From contig NZ_QRHC01000006.1 in NCBI RefSeq assembly GCF_003415655.1, forward strand, positions 266,746-330,745: DNA of 64,000 bases, in the 5' to 3' direction. A program made the position numbers and the translations under genes. Position 1 is the first letter of the stretch. The number at the start of each line of letters is the position of its first letter. The DNA comes from Vibrio maerlii (GTDB lineage Bacteria; Pseudomonadota; Gammaproteobacteria; Enterobacterales; Vibrionaceae). Under the pieces are notes generated by a model. The model was not told the origin of the DNA and ran no database searches. It saw nothing but the letters and a program-made list of their open reading frames with translations. Below, piece after piece: positions 44,091 through 53,295 of the stretch.

Positions 44091-44693
44091 ATGACACCCT
44101 CTGAGATAGGCAAGGCTTACGATCAAATTACGCACCTTTGGTCCAGTGGCAATTTTAATATGAACAACGGAATCGCTGCACACAATAAAGCGCTCGAGTT
44201 TGTCCAAAATGGAACACGTGCTTTAGATATTGGCTGTGGTTGCACAGGGCGCTTTATAGATTTACTAAGAGCTCAAGGCTTTCTGCCTACTGGTTTAGAC
44301 GTGTCGTTCAAAAAGCTTGAGCTTGCGAAGCAACGGCACCCAAATGTTGACTTTGTTCATTCAGATATCTGTAGCTACCCGCTATCCACTCAATATGATT
44401 TCATTACAGCTTGGGACAGTATTTGGCATATCCCCTTAAAGCAGCAAAAATCGGTGATCACGAAGATTGTTGAATCATTGAATCCAGGAGGAGTATTTAT
44501 TTTCTCTTTTGGTGGGACGGATGAGCCTGGGGAGCACATTGATGACTTCATGGGGGTTAATGTGTATTACTCTTCACTAGGAACAAACGGTTTTGTCCAA
44601 TTGTTAATCTCTCTCGGCTGCCAAATTAAACATCTTGAGTACGATCAACATCCTGAACTACACACTTATCTCATCGTTCAAAAAAGCGAGTAG
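44091..44693 (+). CDS. Class I SAM-dependent methyltransferase
   Basis: 200 aa. SAM-binding motif I ALDIGCGCTGRFIDLL near residue 44, acidic motif II GLDVS, and motif IV ITAWDSIWHIPL. Substrate unknown. It follows the MATE gene by 34 bp, the same strand, with AAGG close to the ATG, so the two may be cotranscribed. Confidence 0.88.
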   Translation: MTPSEIGKAYDQITHLWSSGNFNMNNGIAAHNKALEFVQNGTRALDIGCGCTGRFIDLLRAQGFLPTGLDVSFKKLELAKQRHPNVDFVHSDICSYPLSTQYDFITAWDSIWHIPLKQQKSVITKIVESLNPGGVFIFSFGGTDEPGEHIDDFMGVNVYYSSLGTNGFVQLLISLGCQIKHLEYDQHPELHTYLIVQKSE

Positions 44694-44781
44694 TGTACGT
44701 CTTATCTGATATAACTAAATCGATTTATTGATACAGTACAATTAACGTTGAATAGCCATGTTTGCCTATGTTAACATTCGT

Positions 44782-44798
44782 AATGTTATAACATAACA
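44782..44798. promoter_or_regulatory. Zur box upstream of the ABC importer
   Basis: AATGTTATAACATAACA matches the gamma-proteobacterial Zur core AATGTTATA-N-TATAACATT, with one clear change in the right half. The GTTAT/ATAAC arms are intact. It is 12-28 bp before the predicted GTG start of the first ATPase gene, so bound Zur would block initiation. This points to expression under zinc starvation. Confidence 0.65.
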
Positions 44799-44809
44799 AG
44801 CTAGCTATT

Positions 44810-45577
44810 GTGACTGAACTACCTCTTCTTACCGTTAATCAACTGTCTCTCCAAGACCATAAACGCACTTTATTCAGCGATATTAACTTTGATCTTTATG
44901 CCGGTGAAGTTATCGCCGTTATGGGGCCATCTGGCATTGGTAAATCTATGCTTTCCAAAGCTGTCGCAGGTTTTCTCCCTGAAGACATTAGCTCTGATGG
45001 TTCTATCTTATTGAATGGAATAGAAGTAAGCGGTTTAGAAATGTTGCGTCGTGAGTCTGAGCAGCGCCCTGCAGTTATCTTTCAAGATGCATTGAAGGCA
45101 CTGAATCCACTCGCAACAGTCGGTCAGCAACTCGCTCTAGCTCGCACCAAGACAAAGACTCGATTAGACTCAAAGAGTCGATCAGAAGTCACTTCACTAT
45201 TAAGCCAACTGGGTTTCTCGGAGCCAGAGTCTATTCTTAAGCTTAACCCAAGTCAGTTATCTGGTGGCCAGCGTCAACGTATCTGTATCGCTATCGCTTT
45301 GTTGGGGGATGCAAATGTTCTTATTGCCGATGAGCCCACCAGCGCACTTGATCCAATCACAGAACAAGAAATCTTATCTATTTTTAGAGAAAGTATTCAT
45401 TCTCGTATGATTGGCGGCCTATTAATTACTCATGATCTGCCTGCAGCGATGGCTTGTGACAAGATCTTAGTGATTGCCGATAACCAAATGGTTGCGTACG
45501 GCTCTCCTGTGGAAGCCATCAAACAGAGCGATCATCCTTTCTGCCAACAAATGCTCGAGCTGCTGGGAGAATTTTGA
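44810..45577 (+). CDS. ABC transporter ATP-binding protein (DppD/NikD type)
   Basis: 255 aa. Walker A GPSGIGKS near residue 38, signature LSGGQRQRICIAIAL, Walker B VLIADEPTSALD and switch His in LLITHDLPA. The Pro-rich peptide/nickel-class Q-loop reads VIFQDALKALNP. GTG start; no clear ribosome site, and the Zur box abuts it, so the transcript may be nearly leaderless. First of four genes for one importer. The stop overlaps the next ATG (TGATG). Confidence 0.9.
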   Translation: MTELPLLTVNQLSLQDHKRTLFSDINFDLYAGEVIAVMGPSGIGKSMLSKAVAGFLPEDISSDGSILLNGIEVSGLEMLRRESEQRPAVIFQDALKALNPLATVGQQLALARTKTKTRLDSKSRSEVTSLLSQLGFSEPESILKLNPSQLSGGQRQRICIAIALLGDANVLIADEPTSALDPITEQEILSIFRESIHSRMIGGLLITHDLPAAMACDKILVIADNQMVAYGSPVEAIKQSDHPFCQQMLELLGEF

Positions 45578-46374
45578 TGCATAAACATGACCATTTAAAC
45601 TCAGCCCAAGTGCATTTTAACAACGTAAGCGTGGAGTATTTCTCAAGACCACGTTGGCTTGGCGGCAAGGCATTTAAAGCGATCGATCAACTGAGCCTCA
45701 ATGTCGAGACGCAAAACCTTGCAATTGTTGGCCCATCGGGTGCGGGCAAGTCGACACTTATTGAGCTGTTATTCGGGCTACGTCAACCGACGTCAGGGGA
45801 GGTCTACATCTGTGGTGAAGCGCTTTCGACGTCGACAGTGAAACAACGTCAGCACTTGTGTAAACACATCCAGCTTATCCCTCAAGAGCCACAAGCAACC
45901 CTGAATCCTTACTATACGGTAAAGCAGATCTTGCTAGAGCCATTGAATAATCTTGGCCTAACAACTAACCAAGAGCACAAGATTGTTCAAGCGCTTGAAG
46001 AGGTGGGGTTAGACAAGAAGTTATTGGATGTGAAGCCAACCAGCTTGTCTGTGGGGCAAGCCCAGCGTGTTGCTATTGCTCGTGCCATCGTTGTCGAGCC
46101 CTGCGTGCTGGTGGCGGATGAGCCAACCAGTAGCTTGGACCCAATTAGCCGCAAGCAAGTTCTGGATTTATTGTCACGACTACAGAAACAACACCAGATG
46201 CGCCTCATCTTGGTGACTCATGATTTATCTGCTGCTAATGCTTTGTGTGATGAGGTGATGGTACTTGATAAGGGGCAAGTCGCAGAGTACGACTCTGTCG
46301 ACAAGATTATGTCTGCCCCTGCTCATCCAACAAGTCGCGCATTACTCGATGCACACTTGATATCCGTGAACTAA
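45577..46374 (+). CDS. ABC transporter ATP-binding protein (DppF/NikE type)
   Basis: 265 aa from ATG 45577, with GGGAG upstream and overlap with the previous stop. Walker A GPSGAGKST, Q-loop LIPQEPQATLNP, signature LSVGQAQRVAIARAI (SVG in place of SGG), Walker B VLVADEPTSSLD, and ILVTHDLSA. It pairs with the first ATPase as a heterodimer driving uptake. Confidence 0.92.
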   Translation: MHKHDHLNSAQVHFNNVSVEYFSRPRWLGGKAFKAIDQLSLNVETQNLAIVGPSGAGKSTLIELLFGLRQPTSGEVYICGEALSTSTVKQRQHLCKHIQLIPQEPQATLNPYYTVKQILLEPLNNLGLTTNQEHKIVQALEEVGLDKKLLDVKPTSLSVGQAQRVAIARAIVVEPCVLVADEPTSSLDPISRKQVLDLLSRLQKQHQMRLILVTHDLSAANALCDEVMVLDKGQVAEYDSVDKIMSAPAHPTSRALLDAHLISVN

Positions 46375-46413
46375 TTTTATTTTAAACTAACGACCCTAAG
46401 AGATTTTATTATC

Positions 46414-47922
46414 ATGCGTTTTAGCCCTCTTAAGATTGCACTTTCTCTCGCTGTTGCACTTCCATTGACTGGCTGTTTTGATTCTGAGCCAAAAACATCA
46501 GCAGCCCCGGTTGCTGAACAAGCAGCGAAATCTGAGATTCGCCTTGCAATGATGCAACCGCCACGTACAGGTCTATCTCCACTATCAGACGATGCATTCA
46601 AGCTATCTCGCTGGAGTACTGCAGAAACATTAATCAACTTAAGTCCAGAATCTGTGGCAGAGCCGATGCTTGCAACGAAGTGGGAGCAAGTTGATGACTT
46701 AACTTGGCAATTTACTATTCGTCCAGATGTGAAGTTTCATGACGGCTCAGATCTTACTGTAGAAACAGTGGTTAACTCGATTGACCGTGCACAGAATGCA
46801 GCACCAAAGCCACGTATTCTTGATGGTATCGAGTGGCAAGTAAAAGCATTAAACGAAAGCACAGTTGAGATCAAAACATCATTTGCAGATCCACTTTTAC
46901 CGAGCCGTTTATCAAGCCCTCAGCTAGCGATTCTCGCGAAAAGTGCATACCTAGAAGACGGGAGAGTGGTTCCAACTCGTGCAGGTACAGGTCCATTCGT
47001 TCTTACTGAGATCAACGGTACAACCAGCGCCAAGCTAGAGCGCTTTGATGGTTACTGGGGTGAGAAAGCACAAGTAGAAACCGTGATTGCGGAATACGTA
47101 CCAAACGGTATGGCTCGTGCAGCGGCACTCCGTACTGGTGAGGCTGATGTTGTCGAAGCGGTGCCAGTCTCACAAATTGCGATGATTGACCAAGAGCTTC
47201 TTACTGAAGTGGCTATGCCACGAACCAATACGCTTTACCTAAACAACACATCAGATGTGTTTAGCAATATTGAAATGCGTAAAGTGGCGGCGGCAGCGGT
47301 TGACCGTGAGCAAATCGTTAAAATGGTTTACGAAAACCACGCTGATATTGCACAAGGCCTGCTTGGTCCAGCACTCGCGTGGGCTCAACCATTACGTACT
47401 GCAATGCCGACCTTAGAAGAAGGCCTTAAAGCAAACGGTGAAAAGATCACTATCGGTACTTTTACTGACCGTGCGGAATTACCAGAAGTAGCGGCACTTC
47501 TAAAACAGCAACTGGAAGCTGCTGGATTCACCGTTGAACTCGATATTCGCGAATATGCTCAAATCGAAAATGACGCATTGGCGGGTAAGTTTGATGCGTT
47601 CATTCTATCTCGTGCTACAGTACTCGATTCAGGCGACCCGGTTGCGTACATGCAAAGTGATTTCAGCTGTGATGGTTCATTTAACTTGGGTCTATTCTGT
47701 GCTGAAGAGGTGGATAACGCACTGGATCACGCTGATCTTCAACCACTAGGTCCACAGCGTAATGAAGCAATCATTGCGGCAGAGAGCAAGATTCTTAACC
47801 AATACGCAGCGATTCCATTACTGCATGAGCGTGTAATTCAGGGTGAAACTAAGTCAGTAAGCAAGGTAGAACGTGACCCACGTGAACGTCGCCTAGTGAC
47901 TCAATTTACAGAGGTGAAGTAA
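46414..47922 (+). CDS. Substrate-binding lipoprotein of the nickel/peptide ABC family (NikA-like)
   Basis: 502 aa. Lipobox ALPLTGCFDSE with acylated Cys near residue 21. SBP_bac_5 fold: RLAMMQPPRTGLSPL, WQFTIRPDVKFHDGSDLT (family hallmark), AGTGPFVL and AALRTGEADVVEAVP. NikA, CntA and DppA share this fold; the ligand might be a metal-metallophore complex or a peptide. Zur box upstream of the operon favours a zinc-related ligand. A wide Ala-rich N-terminal linker (SAAPVAEQAAKS) tethers it to the membrane. Confidence 0.9.
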   Translation: MRFSPLKIALSLAVALPLTGCFDSEPKTSAAPVAEQAAKSEIRLAMMQPPRTGLSPLSDDAFKLSRWSTAETLINLSPESVAEPMLATKWEQVDDLTWQFTIRPDVKFHDGSDLTVETVVNSIDRAQNAAPKPRILDGIEWQVKALNESTVEIKTSFADPLLPSRLSSPQLAILAKSAYLEDGRVVPTRAGTGPFVLTEINGTTSAKLERFDGYWGEKAQVETVIAEYVPNGMARAAALRTGEADVVEAVPVSQIAMIDQELLTEVAMPRTNTLYLNNTSDVFSNIEMRKVAAAAVDREQIVKMVYENHADIAQGLLGPALAWAQPLRTAMPTLEEGLKANGEKITIGTFTDRAELPEVAALLKQQLEAAGFTVELDIREYAQIENDALAGKFDAFILSRATVLDSGDPVAYMQSDFSCDGSFNLGLFCAEEVDNALDHADLQPLGPQRNEAIIAAESKILNQYAAIPLLHERVIQGETKSVSKVERDPRERRLVTQFTEVK

Positions 47923-47927
47923 GTTAA

Positions 47928-49664
47928 ATGCACTCAGCAGTTAATCTGCGAGTAAGCTTTAATGCACTGCTTCCATGGTTATCACGACTGCTATCTTTGA
48001 TAGCAGTCGTGATTTTAGTTGGGTTGATGCCAGATATTGCAGGTATCGACCCAGCTCAATCCATCATACGAGCGCGTGCGGGGCAACAGCAACTGTTGAC
48101 CCCAGAAGCATTACAAGCGGTACGAGATGAATTACAGCTAGATCGAAGTGCTACCCAGCGCCTGTGGGATTGGTTTGTTGGCGCGATACAAGGTGATTTA
48201 GGTCGCTCATGGATTGATAACACGCCAGTCCTAGACAGTGTTGTTAAGACAACCAAAACGTCGTTACTGCTTATGGCAAGTACGATTGGTATTTCTGCTG
48301 TTCTATGTTTTATCAGTGTTGTGTACACCATCAGACGTTGGGTCAAAGGTAAACTCAACCTTCACCATAATGCTCTGAGTTCTGTGTTGGTTGCACTACC
48401 AGAATACGTCATTGCTTCCATATTAATACTGACACTGTCAATTTGGCTGGGTTTATTTCCACCATACGGGTGGACTAGCAGCATCAATATCTGGATGCCA
48501 AGTATTGCACTGGCGCTACCTGCAAGTGGGCTGTTTAGCCGTTTGCTCAATGACAGCATGAAACGAGTGCTGAATGAGCCTTGGGTTATCACTTGGCTAA
48601 GTGCCAATGTCAGTACTTTCCAAATCGTTCGCTTTGCACTGCGAAGGGCGGTGAGTAATCTGATTTCACAGATTGCGATGATCCTGATAGGCCTAACGGG
48701 TGGCGCTGTCGCCGTTGAGATGATCTTCTCAATACCTGGTTTAGGTCGTTTGTTGTTGGGTGCAGTTAAATCACAAGATCTCCCTATATTGCAGGGTGGA
48801 TTATTAGCATTGTTTACCTTCTCTATTTTGATAAGTAGCTTGAGTTTGTTTGTTGAGAAGTTAATCCTTGGTAACGCGCTTACCAGCGGTAAACTGATCA
48901 GCTCCCATTCAACATTCAGCTTTACAAAGAGTCGAGCAAAACGATTTGCGAGTATCTCAATCTTCGGTTTGTTGGCGGGTTGCGCCATTTGGGCATTGTT
49001 TAGAGATCCGTTGAGTAGTCAATTTATGCGTTTGGAAGGTCCCAGCCTGGCAGCGCCGTTTGGCTCTGATGCGATAGGCCGTGATCTATTGGCTCGTGTT
49101 GGAACAGGCATGTTATCTACAGTCCATACCGGTATATTCGCTACTGCACTTGCGTTAGTGGTTGGTATGTTTATGGGCTTCTTCACCCGTTACACTCAAG
49201 GGTTGATCGAGATTACCAAAGGCGTTCCATACATTATTGCGGGCTTGTTGGTCGCTGGCTTAACTAACATGAACCCGAACAGTGCGTTAATTTCGATAGT
49301 ATTGGTGTCATGGGCGCCACTTGCTGCTCACTGTGCAAGTTTGTTGCGTGAAGCAAAAGCACAACCATCAACCCATTTAGCACCAACATGGGGAACGAGC
49401 CAATGGCGCATATTAAGGCATTACACCTTACCTTATATTCTTCCACCACTGTTTAGGCATGCTCTGCTTCGTCTACCCGTGATTACATTAAGTTTAACTT
49501 CATTAAGTTTCATCGGACTTGGTGTGAAGCCACCATCACCAGAATGGGGGTTGTTGATTGCTGAGAACCTCCCATATATCGAGAGGGCGCCGCAAGCGGT
49601 TCTTCTTCCTATTGGTGGTCTGGTTTTATTGGGCATCGCAGTCAACCTATTGTTTGATGACTAA
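47928..49664 (+). CDS. Fused ABC permease (NikB-NikC/DppB-DppC in one chain)
   Basis: 578 aa containing two binding-protein-dependent permease domains: about residues 1-310 (DppB/NikB half, with AQSIIRARAGQQQLL and the large loop) and about 335-578 (DppC/NikC half: GPSLAAPFGSDAIGRDLLAR, SLTSLSFIGLGVKPPSPEWG). Normally these are two genes. The EAA loops, which dock the ATPases, are poorly conserved in sequence. Last gene of the importer operon, 5 bp after the binding protein, followed by a terminator. Confidence 0.9.
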   Translation: MHSAVNLRVSFNALLPWLSRLLSLIAVVILVGLMPDIAGIDPAQSIIRARAGQQQLLTPEALQAVRDELQLDRSATQRLWDWFVGAIQGDLGRSWIDNTPVLDSVVKTTKTSLLLMASTIGISAVLCFISVVYTIRRWVKGKLNLHHNALSSVLVALPEYVIASILILTLSIWLGLFPPYGWTSSINIWMPSIALALPASGLFSRLLNDSMKRVLNEPWVITWLSANVSTFQIVRFALRRAVSNLISQIAMILIGLTGGAVAVEMIFSIPGLGRLLLGAVKSQDLPILQGGLLALFTFSILISSLSLFVEKLILGNALTSGKLISSHSTFSFTKSRAKRFASISIFGLLAGCAIWALFRDPLSSQFMRLEGPSLAAPFGSDAIGRDLLARVGTGMLSTVHTGIFATALALVVGMFMGFFTRYTQGLIEITKGVPYIIAGLLVAGLTNMNPNSALISIVLVSWAPLAAHCASLLREAKAQPSTHLAPTWGTSQWRILRHYTLPYILPPLFRHALLRLPVITLSLTSLSFIGLGVKPPSPEWGLLIAENLPYIERAPQAVLLPIGGLVLLGIAVNLLFDD

Positions 49665-49689
49665 TAGGCAAACAATGTAGCGCAATGTA

Positions 49690-49714
49690 AAAAGGCACCT
49701 CGAAGGTGCCTTTT
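49690..49714. terminator. Bidirectional terminator
   Basis: AAAAGGCACCT and AGGTGCCTTTT with a three-base loop form an 11-bp perfect stem between the convergent importer operon and the sulfatase-fold gene. Confidence 0.92.
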
Positions 49715-52099
49715 CTATTCAAAACGCGAAGGGTTAGAGATAAAGATAGCGTTGATAGCAGCGTCGTCTAATCCATCTTTTGACAACTTAACGAGTAACT
49801 CCTCATCTTGAATATTGAGATCGGTATGAACGTTAAGTCGCAGGCCTAATGGAACGATTACCGAGTCCATAAGATACTCCTCTACATAGGGCATCAAGCG
49901 AGAGGTAACGGAGATTGTAGATACGTTCTCCTGCAGTAATTCTTGGTACATACTAGCGAGCCAGTCAGGAGTTGGTTCAGTAGGTAGTTTATCTTGGATG
50001 ATTCTATAAACGATGTCCCAGCCATGCTCCTGAAGAACAGAAGTTTGAGGCGTTACGCAGACGATTTTTACTCGGTTCCTTAAGTGGTATCGATCATCAA
50101 GTCGTTCGAGTGTACTTAGAAGCGGTTCTAACTGATTGGGTTGCAACTTGTCAAAGTTGAGCCAAATTGATTCGAAGTTTTGGTTCTCATAGCTTAGAAA
50201 CATATCCAACGTCATTCCGGCTTGGTTTTGAATAAGGATCTCACCCTCGACTTTGTCTAGCGCCATGTCTACAGCAATGTGTTTAAACCCTTGCTGATGG
50301 GCTTCATCCATAGCACCTACCGTCTGGATAGCTTGTGCGATCGAATTACTTACAACCGAGAGGTTCTTTCTGGCAATGGCGGTAGGTTCTTTACGAATAC
50401 TAATTTGCTGATGTAAAGTTTGAGCATTATTGATATCGACCGAGTAACTGGGAGAGGTGAGGTCAAAGTTGTTGTTTGCGAGGTCGGTTTCAATCTCAGT
50501 GATGTTGAGCATTAGATCAAACAAGAGATCATTGGTGAAGACTCTATTTCTATTGGAGCTTAGCAATTGTCGCTTTTCGTTGTTGTAATCTTCATCTGTC
50601 CAAATCAATAAAGGGATTTCAGCCATCTCCAACGTGAACTTGCTCGCGTCGTGCCCAAGTTTGTTGAATACCTCTTCGCCATGGTCGGATAAGAAAGTCA
50701 TGGTAGAAAAGTTCGGTGTTTGTGATGCAATCTCGTAGGCTTGTTTTAATATGGAGTCTGCAAATACGACGGTTTCGTCGTAGCAATCATTGTGTTTGCT
50801 GGCATAAATATAATCTGGAATACTGATTAGGGATGGAGCGATACCTTTGGTTCGATGACAGTAGTTGATGTGGCTTCCCATCATGTGCAGCACAATAAAG
50901 TGGTCTTTGGACAGGTCTTGGTTTTTTAAATAGAGCTGCAACTCATCGAGTAAAGCATCATCTAGCTTACGGGTATCGTCAGACTTACCCACATTAGTAT
51001 TGATGAACCTGACATAATCGCTTTCATGAGCAAGCGCAGATACTAGATTATCCCATTCGCCAGCAGAGATTTGATTACTGATCCATGCGGTTTGAAAGCC
51101 GGACTTGTTCATCACATCAATGAGTGATGGGCTGTTGTAATAGCTTCTACCGTTGTATTGATTACTTTGGGTCAATGCAAGGGAGAGCACTTCCATGGTG
51201 TGCGTATGATTAGAAAAAGCTCGGGAAAATTGAATAGGTTGGCTAGAACTTATCCACGGCGTGGTGTTTCTTCTGTAGCCATAGCTTTGCATATGAAATC
51301 GGGATAGCGATTCACCAATGATCATTAAATGCAGACTACCTGTAGTGGTTTTATTTGCCTTAAATTCTTGAACAGTCGACCTACGTTTTTCTATCACCGT
51401 TTTGAGTTGCTCAAGCTCGTAGTGATATTGTGCAATATACCCCTGAACGTTTTTCAATCCCAAGAATGTGGTTGGTTGGCCTAGTTGTAAGATAACTATC
51501 ACTAGTATGATTGCGTACAGTATCGGCATACGTTCGCTTTTTAGTACTTCAATTGTTGAGTAACGAAGCCACAAGCCAACCAGAAAGAATACAATTAATA
51601 CTATGCCGATAGCTTTAACATCGAACAGAAATGATAGGTATTCACCTGCTTCTTGTGAATTGGTTTGCAGCATAGCGAATACGAGTGACTTATCCACCGT
51701 GCCATAGAACTCTGAACCCAACCAAAGCGTAGTGAGCAGAATAATCAGCAAGAATGCGAAGAGCCACTTTATGACTCTGAATAGCTTAGGTGCAGTTAGC
51801 AAAACCCCAGCAGCAGCTAAAAAGCCCCAAGTTTCGTATTCAGCTCCATTTGCAACGAAATCGTTATAACCTTTCAGAATCAGAGCAGACATGATGAGCG
51901 ATGTCGCGATGAGTTTTTTTCGGGGGCTTGATCGAACAAGTAAGAGTAAGCCAAGCCATGCTAAGGCAATACATGAAATGAGCGCAATAGCTTGCAATGA
52001 AGCATGCTTGAAATGATCGACAATAAGATATAGATAAGCGATGTATACAATAGCCAAGACGAAGTTGATAGATAGATAACGGTGAGGTAACTGCTTCAT
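49715..52099 (-). CDS. Membrane sulfatase-fold protein (phosphoethanolamine-transferase-like) with C-terminal TIM-barrel-like domain
   Basis: 794 aa. Six or so N-terminal membrane helices lie within residues 1-215. The alkaline-phosphatase-fold domain is about 255-550: IIGESLSRFHMQSYGYRR (the family has GES-Thr as nucleophile; here Leu sits at that place and Ser follows), HMMGSH and FLSDHGEEVFN with GH for metal binding. After residue about 590 comes a separate domain (VSNSIAQAIQTVG, FKHIAVDMALD, TLDMFLSYE, SIWLNFDKL) that resembles the GDPD/FAM151-type TIM barrel, though its catalytic His and Glu positions look changed. This may modify lipid A or another envelope lipid, or be non-catalytic. 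Confidence 0.75.
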   Translation of the reverse strand: MKQLPHRYLSINFVLAIVYIAYLYLIVDHFKHASLQAIALISCIALAWLGLLLLVRSSPRKKLIATSLIMSALILKGYNDFVANGAEYETWGFLAAAGVLLTAPKLFRVIKWLFAFLLIILLTTLWLGSEFYGTVDKSLVFAMLQTNSQEAGEYLSFLFDVKAIGIVLIVFFLVGLWLRYSTIEVLKSERMPILYAIILVIVILQLGQPTTFLGLKNVQGYIAQYHYELEQLKTVIEKRRSTVQEFKANKTTTGSLHLMIIGESLSRFHMQSYGYRRNTTPWISSSQPIQFSRAFSNHTHTMEVLSLALTQSNQYNGRSYYNSPSLIDVMNKSGFQTAWISNQISAGEWDNLVSALAHESDYVRFINTNVGKSDDTRKLDDALLDELQLYLKNQDLSKDHFIVLHMMGSHINYCHRTKGIAPSLISIPDYIYASKHNDCYDETVVFADSILKQAYEIASQTPNFSTMTFLSDHGEEVFNKLGHDASKFTLEMAEIPLLIWTDEDYNNEKRQLLSSNRNRVFTNDLLFDLMLNITEIETDLANNNFDLTSPSYSVDINNAQTLHQQISIRKEPTAIARKNLSVVSNSIAQAIQTVGAMDEAHQQGFKHIAVDMALDKVEGEILIQNQAGMTLDMFLSYENQNFESIWLNFDKLQPNQLEPLLSTLERLDDRYHLRNRVKIVCVTPQTSVLQEHGWDIVYRIIQDKLPTEPTPDWLASMYQELLQENVSTISVTSRLMPYVEEYLMDSVIVPLGLRLNVHTDLNIQDEELLVKLSKDGLDDAAINAIFISNPSRFE

Positions 52100-52218
52100 A
52101 TATCGATATTTATCCTTACACTTTGACCTTATTTCATTAGTGTAGGATAGGTTACTCAGACTATCGATTTAACATACAATCAAATTTAAGCAGGTTTTCA
52201 ACTTAACGAAGAGGGTCT

Positions 52219-52596
52219 ATGAGACAGCAATATCATTTCCGTCAATCGGAGCAAGGACTGTTAGCGTGGGATGTTTTTCGATTGATCAAACTCTCTACTG
52301 GTTTAAAGGCAATAAGGGTCCAAATTACTGACATCAACGAACTTGATGAGGAGTTTTGGTATGAGTTGGGTGGTGCTTTGCCGACATGCCGAAATATCGC
52401 TGAACATACCAAGTTAATCAATGAAGCTGATTTATCCTATCCAATCTTGCTGTGCAGCGAAGGAAGGGTAATGGACGGTATGCATAGGGTATGTAAAGCA
52501 ATGCTACTTGGTCATACCCATATCCATGCGTTTCAATTTACCAACGTTATCGAGCCAGATTACATTGGTATCGAACCCGATAAGCTACCTTATTAA
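52219..52596 (+). CDS. ParB/sulfiredoxin-fold small protein
   Basis: 125 aa. Motif VMDGMHRVCKAMLLGHTHIHA near the C-terminus matches the GxxRxxA-like loop of the ParB-N/sulfiredoxin fold used in nucleotide binding. It lacks the DNA-binding HTH of true ParB. Function unknown. GAGGGTC upstream of the ATG. Divergent from the sulfatase-fold gene. Confidence 0.7.
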   Translation: MRQQYHFRQSEQGLLAWDVFRLIKLSTGLKAIRVQITDINELDEEFWYELGGALPTCRNIAEHTKLINEADLSYPILLCSEGRVMDGMHRVCKAMLLGHTHIHAFQFTNVIEPDYIGIEPDKLPY

Positions 52597-52808
52597 AGAG
52601 AGCTGTTTGTGATTATTCGCTGATGGAATGACTCTCATGACGCTACGACCAATGTTAAAACAAAAAGAGTTATCCCATGTATTCTCGCAATTGATTGTGT
52701 AAATGGATTGATAGTTGTGATAAATGTCTCAATGTTGATTTTGCTATGCTGCTAATTGGTGTGATCTATATCTCGCAATTGGTGTGTTTTTGATTATAAT
52801 CCCAAATG

Positions 52809-52829
52809 GGTATGAGAGTTTCTCATACC
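52809..52829. other. Strong hairpin in the 52.6-52.95 kb intergenic region
   Basis: GGTATGAGA and TCTCATACC pair perfectly across a three-base loop; no T-run follows, so it is more likely an operator or RNA element than a terminator. The 350-bp spacer also holds a direct repeat AATTGGTGTG (52755 and 52779, each after a similar context) and no other gene beyond the short ORF at 52864. Confidence 0.5.
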
Positions 52830-52863
52830 GCATAATTGGTCGTACTGTAAAAGATAAGCGGCT

Positions 52864-52941
52864 ATGCGAGCGCTAAAAGCAAATCAGTTGTCTGAGCTCG
52901 TAAAACTACACAACAAACGTTCAAGAACGTCAGAATATTAA
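52864..52941 (+). CDS. Possible 25-aa upstream ORF
   Basis: ATG to TAA, MRALKANQLSELVKLHNKRS and five more residues. It ends 5 bp before the ATG of the 88-aa gene, in a leader position, and has no strong ribosome site. Basic, helical. Possibly a leader peptide or chance. Confidence 0.25.
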   Translation: MRALKANQLSELVKLHNKRSRTSEY

Positions 52942-52946
52942 GAAAA

Positions 52947-53213
52947 ATGGCTCAAAAATTATCATCGAACAAAGAATCTACCATTGGCTTTGAAGCTCTA
53001 TCTGTTTTACACGAGGTCATGCATTCACCTGCTGGATCTATCAACTTTAGTAAGCTGCAAAAAAAGTTAAGCACCGGAATTAATAACGATGTGAAGAAGT
53101 TGACCCTGTACTGCTTCCAACAGTCTTATGTTGAATACGATGGCGTATCGATTCAGATGACAGATGCAGGGGTTGACCACTACCTAAATCAACAGAAAAC
53201 GGCTTGGGTATAA
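52947..53213 (+). CDS. Small hypothetical protein, winged-helix-like
   Basis: 88 aa. The layout of helices and the end (KLTLYCFQQSYVEYDGVSIQMTDAGVDHYL) looks like a winged helix-turn-helix wing, but this is a weak impression. No family recognised. A strong terminator follows 40 bp later, so it is expressed as a short unit. Confidence 0.6.
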   Translation: MAQKLSSNKESTIGFEALSVLHEVMHSPAGSINFSKLQKKLSTGINNDVKKLTLYCFQQSYVEYDGVSIQMTDAGVDHYLNQQKTAWV

Positions 53214-53252
53214 AAGCAATACTCGCCGTTGGATTGAGTATAGAGATTGGCT

Positions 53253-53289
53253 AAAACGGCCACTTTGTCAAAACAAAGTGGCCGTTTTT
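53253..53289 (+). terminator. Rho-independent terminator
   Basis: AAAACGGCCACTTTG and CAAAGTGGCCGTTTT form a 15-bp perfect stem, followed by further T. Ends the small gene at 52947. Confidence 0.93.
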
Positions 53290-53295
53290 ACTATT

